From: Candidatus Zixiibacteriota bacterium
Lineage (GTDB): Bacteria; Zixibacteria; MSB-5A5; JAUVRN01
DNA: 9,726 nt
Direction: 5' to 3'
Assembly: GCA_030597645.1 (NCBI GenBank)
Contig: JAUVRN010000041.1
Coordinates: 1-9,726, forward strand
Numbering within the stretch: the stretch's first letter is position 1; every line of letters starts with the position of its first letter. This document shows, piece by piece, positions 1 to 5,738 of this stretch. The position numbers and the translations under genes are program-made. The notes beneath the pieces are model-generated. The model was not told the DNA's origin. It did not search any database and was given only the letters and a program-made list of their open reading frames with translations.

Positions 1-752
1 AACGGCCCGAGGGAAGAACGCCAGACTTCGAGGTTGACATTTCTGCGGCCCGCGCCGTGCTGGCCGGTGCCGAAGACGGGGCTCTCAAAGGCGCCGGGGC
101 GATGGATCTGCTGGCCAGCTACGGTATCCCGACCATGCCGTTACGTCTGGCCGCCACCGCCGACGAAGCAGTGGCTGCGGCCGAAGACTGTGGTTTTCCG
201 GTTGTGGTGAAGCTCGTGTCGCCGGAAATCCTGCACAAGACGGATGTCGGCGGTGTGCGCGTCGATCTGCGCACGCCCGAGGATGTCCGTAGCGCCTTCG
301 CCGGCATCGGTCAGGCGCTCCGCGACGCGCGTCCCGAGGCAGGATTCTCCGGTGTCGAAGTTCAGGCCATGGTCAACGATGGCACGGAACTCGTGGTGGG
401 TATGACCACCGATCCGCACTTCGGTCCCCTGATCATGTTCGGGATGGGCGGTGTGTTCGTGGAGGTGCTCAAGGACGTCGCCTTCCGTGTGCACCCGCTC
501 AGCGACGTCGACGCGCACGAGATGATTCGCCAGATTCGCGGTCTGCCACTGCTTCAGGGCGCGAGAGGGCGGCGGCCCGTGGATCTCGACCGCCTGGCGG
601 ACGTGATCCTGCGTGTGTCCCAGTTGACGACCGACCTTCCGGAGGTCGATCAGATCGATATCAACCCGCTGGTGGCCGGTGCGGATCGATGCGAGTTCGC
701 AGCGCTCGACGCGCGCGTGATTCTCCAGAAGGATGTGACCGCAGCCTGCTAG
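1..752 (+). CDS. ADP-forming acetyl/acyl-CoA synthetase, C-terminal ATP-grasp part (5' truncated by window)
   Basis: The reading frame is open from base 3 to the TAG at 750-752 with no stop upstream, so the gene begins outside the window; the GTG at 57 is not needed as a start. The residues before it (FEVDISAARAVLAGA) look like the usual linker between the CoA-binding/ligase part and the ATP-grasp part of fused enzymes. Visible features are the YGIP start of the ATP-grasp domain (about 121-132), the conserved LHKTDVGGV stretch (231-257) with its His codon at 234, FGPLIMFGMGGVFVEVLKD (420-476) and the metal-site motif IDINPL near the end (654-671). This family interconverts acyl-CoA, ADP and phosphate with acid, CoA and ATP in the cytoplasm. 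No GNAT acetyltransferase domain follows, which argues against a Pat-type protein acetyltransferase with a C-terminal GNAT, although an N-terminal one cannot be excluded. Substrate cannot be read from this part. It converges on apgM, 13 bases away. Confidence 0.88.
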   Translation, partial: RPEGRTPDFEVDISAARAVLAGAEDGALKGAGAMDLLASYGIPTMPLRLAATADEAVAAAEDCGFPVVVKLVSPEILHKTDVGGVRVDLRTPEDVRSAFAGIGQALRDARPEAGFSGVEVQAMVNDGTELVVGMTTDPHFGPLIMFGMGGVFVEVLKDVAFRVHPLSDVDAHEMIRQIRGLPLLQGARGRRPVDLDRLADVILRVSQLTTDLPEVDQIDINPLVAGADRCEFAALDARVILQKDVTAAC

Positions 753-765
753 TGTCGTGTCCCAA
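749..765 (+). repeat. CTAGTGTC repeat, copy A (at stop of synthetase gene)
   Basis: The sequence CTAGTGTCGTGTCCCAA contains the TAG stop of the synthetase gene and fills the 13-base gap to the apgM stop. It resembles 3345-3362 (CTAGTGTCCTGATTCCAA): the first 8 bases are identical, and TG and CCAA are shared with a one-base insertion. Within copy A, GTGTC is doubled in tandem (752-761), and CTAGT (749-753) is mirrored by ACTAG (765-769), so both convergent stop codons lie in a 5-bp inverted repeat. Its nature is unknown; a dispersed intergenic repeat or the end of a small mobile element is possible. Confidence 0.4.
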
Positions 766-1968
766 CTAGGCGCCGAACTTCTCCAGGCGTCCCGCGTGCG
801 CGAGCATCTGGGCCATCAGTTCACACATCGGCCGCTGACCGAGACCGCCGCCGATCGCGACACGTTCCCCGAACGTCTCCACCATGTCCGGTCGAGCGGT
901 GGCCGGAGCGTGCAGCAGAACCGGCACCGGATGCCACGAGTGACCTGCGAGGACCACCGGCGTCGAGTGGTCTCCGGTAATCACCATCACGTCCGGTCCG
1001 AGTGCGAGAAGGTCGGGCACGCTCCTATCGAAGGTCTCGATTGCGGCCTGCTTGCGCTCGAAGTCTCCGTCCTCACCCGCCTTGTCCGGATCCTTGAAAT
1101 GCAGGAAAAAGAAATCGAAGTCCGACCAGCCGGTTCGTAGACGGGCGGGTGCCTCTTCGATCGTCTCGTAAGGCGCCGCCGTAGCCATCCCCACAAGTTT
1201 GGCGACCCCCCTGTACATGGGGTATTTCGTCACGGCCAGGGCCCGCAGCCCGTATCGTGACTCCACGTCAGGCCAGTCTGGGAGAGACGCAAAGCCGCGT
1301 AGAAGAAGCCCGTTGGCCGGGGGCGTGTCGCTCAGGACCTGCATGGCGCTCGAAATGATCTCACCCACGAGCGTGGCCGTGCGATGCGCGCGCGGAGTCG
1401 ATGCCTCCGCGGCCAGCGGAGGTACGCCGGTGATCTGCGGGTCGGTGTCTTCGAGATCATCGTACAGATCGGCGCCTCGAAGGACGAGCAGACCGCGATG
1501 TTCGGATTCGGTTTCCCAGAACAGCTGCACGCCGTCAGGAGCCGTGACCTCGGTGCGCAGACGTGCCAGCCGGGCGCGATTGACCTCGGTCGCTATGCGG
1601 CCGGCCCGGCGATCGGTGATACGGCCCTCCGCGTCGAGCGTGCAGAAGTTCAACCGTGCAGCTACATCGCCCGGCTGAAGATCGAAATCGACGCCGAGAG
1701 CGGACAACACGCCACGTCCCACCTGGTAGGGCGCCGGATCGTACCCGAAGAGTGCGAGGTGTCCCGGTCCGGAGCCCGGCGTTACGCCCGCGGCAACCGG
1801 TGTGAACAGGCCGCTCGTGCCGGCGGCTGCCAGCGCGTCGAGATGCGGGGTGTGGGCCGCATCGAGGGGCGTGTCAGATCGATCCAGGCCGGGCAGGTCG
1901 CCAAGCCCGTCAAGTACACAGAGCAGGATCTTGGAGTCGGATTTTCGTATAAGGCGGTCAGGAAACAC
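766..1968 (-). CDS. apgM: 2,3-bisphosphoglycerate-independent phosphoglycerate mutase, archaeal type (ApgM)
   Basis: This is a 400-residue alkaline-phosphatase-superfamily enzyme that interconverts 3- and 2-phosphoglycerate in glycolysis/gluconeogenesis in the cytoplasm. Residues are counted from the GTG at 1968. They include the first metal-site stretch LCVLDGLGD (Asp20), the catalytic-serine segment TPGSGPGHLALFGYDP (Ser66), a metal-binding HFKDPDKAGEDGD segment and the C-terminal ITGDHSTP (Asp333-His334), followed by the SWHPVPVLL segment. The length fits the ApgM family (about 400) rather than GpmI (about 510). The frame opens further upstream (TTG at 2040, ATG at 1992). The GTG at 1968 is chosen because a perfect GGAGG lies 7 bases before it and the homology-like sequence begins just after. 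The gene converges with the synthetase and diverges from the diguanylate cyclase. A related function in phosphonopyruvate metabolism is less likely. Confidence 0.9.
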   Translation of the reverse strand: MFPDRLIRKSDSKILLCVLDGLGDLPGLDRSDTPLDAAHTPHLDALAAAGTSGLFTPVAAGVTPGSGPGHLALFGYDPAPYQVGRGVLSALGVDFDLQPGDVAARLNFCTLDAEGRITDRRAGRIATEVNRARLARLRTEVTAPDGVQLFWETESEHRGLLVLRGADLYDDLEDTDPQITGVPPLAAEASTPRAHRTATLVGEIISSAMQVLSDTPPANGLLLRGFASLPDWPDVESRYGLRALAVTKYPMYRGVAKLVGMATAAPYETIEEAPARLRTGWSDFDFFFLHFKDPDKAGEDGDFERKQAAIETFDRSVPDLLALGPDVMVITGDHSTPVVLAGHSWHPVPVLLHAPATARPDMVETFGERVAIGGGLGQRPMCELMAQMLAHAGRLEKFGA

Positions 1969-1975
1969 GGTACAT

Positions 1976-1980
1976 CCTCC
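1976..1980 (-). promoter_or_regulatory. Shine-Dalgarno site deciding the apgM GTG start
   Basis: On the minus strand GGAGG is followed by ATGTACC and then GTG at 1968. The match to the 16S anti-SD is strong and the 7-base spacing is ideal. The ATG at 1975 that overlaps this site is out of frame. This supports the GTG over the in-frame ATG at 1992 and TTG at 2040. Confidence 0.75.
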
Positions 1981-1990
1981 CGGAAAGGCC

Positions 1991-2020
1991 ATAGAATCCC
2001 GGATTGCAGCGTCCGGGCAA
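1991..2020 (-). promoter_or_regulatory. possible promoter for apgM (weak)
   Basis: On the minus strand TTGCCC (2015-2020) is followed, 17-18 bases downstream, by ATTCTA/TTCTAT (1991-1997). The -35 matches the sigma70 consensus at 4 of 6 positions, but the -10 match is poor. Transcription starting near 1984 would leave a leader of about 16 bases containing the GGAGG site, consistent with the GTG start. This is only a candidate. Confidence 0.22.
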
Positions 2021-2130
2021 GCCGTTTCATGGCTGGACAAAAGCAGCGCTAGAGCCAGGTCTGGCCGTTATATTGATTGCAGGTCGCCGGACCCGGCGCA
2101 ATGGACCGGTCCGGACACTGGCCTGGACTT

Positions 2131-3348
2131 ATGACAGATCACCCGAAAGGCGATCGATCGCCGCCCCGCGGTGCTGCCGAAGAGCCTATTGAGCTGGATC
2201 GCTCAGGTATGCACGCTTCGAGCTGGATTCGCGGTCTCCGGCGTCACCTGGCACGCGTTCATGACGACATGGACAACCTGGCACCCGACGCGAGGCGTGC
2301 GCTCATGGCTGCCATAGAATCCGTGCAGACCGCATTCCCGCGCCACATCCAGATGGCCGATCGCCGCCAGGCGGGGCTTGCCGAAGTGGCGGCTTCGGAG
2401 TCGCCGCGTCGCCTGATCCTGGTGGGCCGCGATACGGCTCATCTGGCGCCGCTGTTTTCGGCTCTCGAACAGACCGACGGCTGGCCCAGCATTACTCTTG
2501 TACCTGATGCGGATGCGGCCAGCAGTCGCATCGCGCTCCGTCCGTTCGATCTGGTGCTGCTGGCCCAGACCGCCGGCGATGATGGCGGGCTCGCTGGTCT
2601 CGAGGCGCTGAGGCGGCTGCCGGACTGTCCCCCCGTGATCTTCGTAGCCGCCGAGGGTGACGAACGCCTCGCGGCGGCCGCCTTCCGTACCGGCGCCGCC
2701 GACTACATCTCCGGCGCCGAACTGTCGGCCGAGCGATTGCGTCAGGCGGTGGAGCAAGCTGTGCAGAGGAACCGGCTCGAGCGCGAACTGGAAGCGGCCC
2801 ACACACGACTCGCGGAGCTGGTTAACCGGGACCCGCTCACGGGACTGTACAACCGCCGCTACTTTCAATCTCGCCTGGCCATCGAGTTTGCGCGTGCGAA
2901 GCGCTTTGATGAGCCCCTGGCACTGATCCTGGTGGACGTCGATGAATTCAAACACATCAATGATCGGTACGGGCACCTCGGCGGCGACCGGGTATTGGTA
3001 GAACTGGCCCGGCTGTTCACCGAACGGCTGCGTCAGATCGATCTGGTCGCGCGTCTGGGTGGTGACGAATTCGCGCTGATCCTGCCCAATACCAGTGCTG
3101 CGGGTGCTTCGCGGCTGGCGGAACGGTTGATCGAGCGGGTGCGTGAAGTCCGCTTCACCGCGGGCAAGGAGAGCGTTGCGGTGACGTTATCTGCGGGTGT
3201 GGCGTCGTTTCCAGAATGCGTGGCGGACGATCGGGACGGTCTGTTCGAGTGCGGCGACAGGGCGCTGTACTGCGCCAAGCGCAAAGGCCGGAACCGTATC
3301 GAGTGCCTGGGAGACGGCAGGTCGGACAGCACCGGAGCTGGGATCTAG
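2131..3348 (+). CDS. GGDEF diguanylate cyclase with degenerate receiver-like domain
   Basis: This protein is predicted to make cyclic di-GMP from two GTP. Counted from the ATG at 2131 it has 405 residues: an N-terminal region without recognised motifs (1-93), a receiver-like alpha/beta domain (about 94-212), a charged helical linker (about 214-233) and a GGDEF domain starting at DPLTGLYNRRYF (234). The active site GGDEF is intact (310-314, bases 3058-3072), and the inhibitory I-site RxxD is present as RQID (301-304), so product feedback is likely. The receiver-like part keeps the fold pattern (FDLVLL, PPVIFVAA, GAADYIS), but the phosphoacceptor Asp is Ala145, the usual Lys is Gly195 and the Thr/Ser position is Ala. 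It is therefore probably not phosphorylated. No membrane segment or signal peptide is seen. The start is uncertain: TTG 2077, ATG 2101, ATG 2131 and ATG 2209 are all in frame and none has a convincing ribosome-binding site. Confidence 0.88.
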   Translation: MTDHPKGDRSPPRGAAEEPIELDRSGMHASSWIRGLRRHLARVHDDMDNLAPDARRALMAAIESVQTAFPRHIQMADRRQAGLAEVAASESPRRLILVGRDTAHLAPLFSALEQTDGWPSITLVPDADAASSRIALRPFDLVLLAQTAGDDGGLAGLEALRRLPDCPPVIFVAAEGDERLAAAAFRTGAADYISGAELSAERLRQAVEQAVQRNRLERELEAAHTRLAELVNRDPLTGLYNRRYFQSRLAIEFARAKRFDEPLALILVDVDEFKHINDRYGHLGGDRVLVELARLFTERLRQIDLVARLGGDEFALILPNTSAAGASRLAERLIERVREVRFTAGKESVAVTLSAGVASFPECVADDRDGLFECGDRALYCAKRKGRNRIECLGDGRSDSTGAGI

Positions 3349-3362
3349 TGTCCTGATTCCAA
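3345..3362 (+). repeat. CTAGTGTC repeat, copy B (at stop of diguanylate cyclase gene)
   Basis: CTAGTGTCCTGATTCCAA includes the TAG stop of the cyclase gene (3346-3348) and runs into the following gap. It matches copy A at 749-765 over its first 8 bases, then TG and a CCAA end with one inserted base. Both copies have the same orientation relative to the gene they end. Confidence 0.4.
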
Positions 3363-3490
3363 GGTTTATTGACTATTTCGCCGGGGCCCGGTGCCGCTGG
3401 CGGTGTTGGGCTTCCTGGAACACCCACCGTATTCCTCCGTCTGCGCGCCGTTGCAGCCGATCGAACCAAATGTCATTCTCGAGATAGGTT
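3349..3490. other. gene-free gap between convergent genes, with one inverted repeat
   Basis: This gap between the cyclase and kinase stops has no ORF that resembles a protein. It contains a 6-bp inverted repeat GGTGTT (3402-3407) / AACACC (3419-3424) with an 11-base loop. No T-run follows on either strand, so it is not a convincing intrinsic terminator. The left end starts inside the CTAGTGTC repeat. The gap could be a remnant of a small repeat element, but nothing visible proves that. Confidence 0.35.
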
Positions 3491-4498
3491 TTATGACTCC
3501 GCGGTGTTTCCGGAGAGGATGTGGTCGGCCTGACCCACGAGCGTATGGGGAAGACGGGCCCCGATCTGGGTGACCACCCGAGAAGCCGCATAGCTGCCGA
3601 GCCTGCCCGCTTCGGTGGGTGTATACCCGCGGGACAGGCCGTACATCACGCCGCCGGCGAACAGGTCGCCCGCGCCGTTGGTATCCACGGCCTCCACGGG
3701 GTACGCCGGGATGTGCTCTACGTGGTCACCGGTTGCGTGGTAGGCACCTTCGGCACCGGCGGTCATGTAGACGTGTGGTCCCCACGTGGCGATCTCGGTA
3801 GCGGCTTCGACGCGGTCCGCGCGACCGGTGATGCGGCGTGCCTCTTCCTCGTTGCAGAACACGATGTCGATGGAGTCACGAGAGAGTGCCCGAAAGTCCT
3901 CCGTGGCTCGCTGTACGCAGAACGGATCGCTGTAGCTGAACGCCACGGGTATGCCGTGCCCACGCGCTACGGCCATGGCTTCCTGGCTGGCATGGCGCGG
4001 GCGCGGGGCGTCCCACAGGTACCCTTCTATGTACACGTAGCGTGCCCGGCGGATCTGCTCATCGCGAATATCCTCCTCGTCCAGTTCCACCGACACGGCC
4101 AGGCAGGTCAGCATGGTGCGATCCGCGTCCGGCGTGATCATGACCAGGCAGAGGCCCGTCATGCCGGGTGCGGGCGGAAGGTCCGAGCGTATCCCGAGAT
4201 CTTTGAGCTCCTGCTGAAAGAACTCGCCGTAGCGATCCTGTCCGACCTTGCCGGCATAGTAGCCGTTGCCGCCGAAATGAGCGACACCGACTACGGTGTT
4301 GCAGGCCGACCCACCGGCAGACACCCGGGTGGGCTCGCCGTTGAGTACGGAGAGTAACTCGGTCTGCCGCTCGGCGTCGACCAGGGTCATGACGCCCTTG
4401 TCGATCTTGTGCTGCTTCAGGAAATCAAAGCTCACCTGCACCTGGACATCCACCAGGGCATTTCCCACACCAAATATGTCGTACTGCGGCTCGATCAT
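3491..4498 (-). CDS. PfkB-family carbohydrate kinase, adenosine kinase-like
   Basis: This is a 335-residue cytoplasmic kinase of the ribokinase/PfkB superfamily. It opens with YDIFGVGNALVDVQ (6-19) and has the substrate-side signature GGSACNT (62-68) with the following HFGG. The NEEE motif (216-219) lies before the nucleotide site, and the second PfkB signature DTNGAGDLFAGG (272-283) carries the catalytic base Asp278. The N-terminal pattern and the GxxLVMITPDADRTM segment resemble bacterial proteins annotated as adenosine kinase or sugar kinase, so phosphorylation of a nucleoside or sugar by ATP is expected. The exact substrate is not proven. The frame extends 50 codons upstream to 4648, but the ATG at 4498 is preferred because GAGGGGG sits about 6 bases before it and the family homology begins there. 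It converges with the cyclase gene and diverges from the polyphosphate cluster. Confidence 0.88.
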   Translation of the reverse strand: MIEPQYDIFGVGNALVDVQVQVSFDFLKQHKIDKGVMTLVDAERQTELLSVLNGEPTRVSAGGSACNTVVGVAHFGGNGYYAGKVGQDRYGEFFQQELKDLGIRSDLPPAPGMTGLCLVMITPDADRTMLTCLAVSVELDEEDIRDEQIRRARYVYIEGYLWDAPRPRHASQEAMAVARGHGIPVAFSYSDPFCVQRATEDFRALSRDSIDIVFCNEEEARRITGRADRVEAATEIATWGPHVYMTAGAEGAYHATGDHVEHIPAYPVEAVDTNGAGDLFAGGVMYGLSRGYTPTEAGRLGSYAASRVVTQIGARLPHTLVGQADHILSGNTAES

Positions 4499-4943
4499 CG
4501 CGGTCCCCCTCAGTCCTTGCACCCCGATCGCTTCGAGTCCGCCCCGACCGATCGATGTCTGCGCGTGGTTCGGCATGAGCCGCGCGCCCGCCGTGCTTGC
4601 ACGTTTCTCATCACATCGAAGGTACGCCGGTAATGCGACGACGCCCAAGTGCTTTCGTGAAGGGCCGCTTCGCGACGGAGCGAGTCGACTTGCGGCAACG
4701 GCGAACGACGTTTATATTGAGATGATCCAGCCGGGGTGATCTCTGGCACCCGCTGGGCGCTCATCGCCCCCCTATCTACTCGGTGCGTTTTGCGACCTGT
4801 TCCTGACCGGCACGCAAGGACATTTCTTAGCAACTATTCGTGTGCCACGGTTCGGGATGACCGTATCTTTACCGGTCGGCGCATACCCTGCGTCCGGGGT
4901 GACTACCGGGCCAGGCGACGCGGTCGATATATGGAGAGAAGCT
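4499..4943. other. 445-base gene-free region: divergent control region and sixA leader
   Basis: This region separates the minus-strand kinase from the plus-strand polyphosphate cluster. Open frames crossing it resemble no protein and end inside or opposite real genes. It holds the kinase ribosome-binding site (AGGGGG, around 4505-4510), a candidate plus-strand promoter (4690-4718), then roughly 220 bases of probable leader before sixA. The leader has a short hairpin GGGCG (4755-4759) / CGCCC (4765-4769) with loop CTCAT and a weaker GACCG/CGGTC pair around 4859-4879. Neither is followed by a T-run, and I recognise no riboswitch class. Confidence 0.5.
4690..4718 (+). promoter_or_regulatory. candidate sigma70-type promoter for the polyphosphate cluster
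   Basis: TTGCGG (4690-4695) and TATATT (4713-4718) are separated by exactly 17 bases. The -10 matches the consensus at 5 of 6 positions and the -35 at 3 of 6. It points toward sixA, with a predicted start near 4725, about 220 bases before the sixA ATG. The 9-mer TTATATTGA at this -10 also occurs at 2068-2076 ahead of the diguanylate cyclase gene. Confidence 0.42.
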
Positions 4944-5681
4944 ATGAAGACACTTTATCTGGTTCGACACGCCGAGGCCGTCAGCAGGAAAGAGGATATT
5001 CCTGACTTCGAGCGGACCCTCGTTCCGCGTGGCGTCAAGCAGGCCCGGCGCGCCAGTCAAAACCTCAAAAATGTCAACGGCCACGCGGGGCTTCTGATCT
5101 CGAGCCCGGCGCCGCGGGCCCTGGAGACGGCACATGTTTTCGCCCGCCGCCTGGGCTATCCCATCCAGAGGATCATTCTCCAGAACAAGCTGTACGATCT
5201 GCAGGACAGCTCCGAGGCGCTCTCGCTACTCCGATCCACTGACGACAGTCACGAGGTCATCGCCCTGTTCGGGCATGATCCGCTCTTCTCCGATCTGCTC
5301 GCTCGCCTCGTGCCGGGCGTGCACGGAACCATGCCCAAGGCCGGTGTGGCTGGTGTGCAGTGGCCGGTCGAACGGTGGGCCGAGGTCGATGCCGGGACGG
5401 CGCGGCTCATATACTTCGACGCATCGGTGAACAAGGCGGGTCGCGCCAAACTCAGGAAGGAAGCCCGCAGGCAGCTCGTACGTGATATCGAGACCCGACT
5501 GGAACCGATACTTGAAACCCTGGGCCTGTCCAGTGGGGGAGCTACGGCCCGGTGTATTCGTCCCGTGACCCGTGCTCTCGCCAGGACCCTGCTCAAATCT
5601 GCGGGCAAGCACGGTTTCTTCCAGCGTCAGGCGGCGCAACGAATGCTCACACGATCTGCCGGGGAAACGGACGACACATGA
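4944..5681 (+). CDS. sixA: SixA-type phosphohistidine phosphatase with C-terminal extension
   Basis: This 245-residue protein belongs to the histidine phosphatase superfamily. The catalytic motif LVRHAEA is at 6-12 (Arg8, nucleophile His9), the SSPAPRALETA segment with its phosphate-binding Arg58 is at 53-63, and the second active-site His is in FGHDP (His111). SixA enzymes remove phosphate from phosphohistidine on signalling or phosphotransfer proteins, and some relatives act on small phosphoesters. Typical SixA proteins are about 160 residues. Here the catalytic domain ends near 162 and is followed by about 83 extra residues rich in Arg/Lys (163-245), with no motif I recognise. The ATG at 4944 is chosen over upstream in-frame starts because GGAGAG lies 5 bases before it and the catalytic motif follows at once. 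It is the first gene of a run with ppk, ppx and a CHAD gene, which suggests a job tied to polyphosphate or phosphate balance. Confidence 0.85.
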   Translation: MKTLYLVRHAEAVSRKEDIPDFERTLVPRGVKQARRASQNLKNVNGHAGLLISSPAPRALETAHVFARRLGYPIQRIILQNKLYDLQDSSEALSLLRSTDDSHEVIALFGHDPLFSDLLARLVPGVHGTMPKAGVAGVQWPVERWAEVDAGTARLIYFDASVNKAGRAKLRKEARRQLVRDIETRLEPILETLGLSSGGATARCIRPVTRALARTLLKSAGKHGFFQRQAAQRMLTRSAGETDDT

Positions 5682-5738
5682 TCTCCGACTCCGACGGGCC
5701 ACACCGTGGTGCGCCGTGTTTACGTCCGTACATACTCT

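Noticed and set aside
2203..2976. 257-codon minus-strand open frame
   Set aside because: Antisense to the cyclase gene, whose receiver-like and GGDEF sequence is unmistakable.
3402..3424. Inverted repeat considered as a terminator between the convergent genes
   Set aside because: The stem is only 6 bp and no T-run follows on either strand.
3521..4357. 278-codon plus-strand open frame
   Set aside because: Antisense to the PfkB kinase, which has both family signatures; the frame is a codon-bias shadow.
4510..4833. minus-strand open frame in the kinase/sixA gap
   Set aside because: Its translation is Arg/Ser-rich, resembles no family, has no ribosome-binding site, and overlaps the candidate promoter and leader.
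4725..4943. Riboswitch in the sixA leader
   Set aside because: I could not match any known riboswitch core; the visible hairpins are short and isolated.
5706..5738. GTG at 5706 as ppk start
   Set aside because: It has no ribosome-binding site, and PPK1 homology starts well after the ATG at 5739. It remains possible but is less likely.
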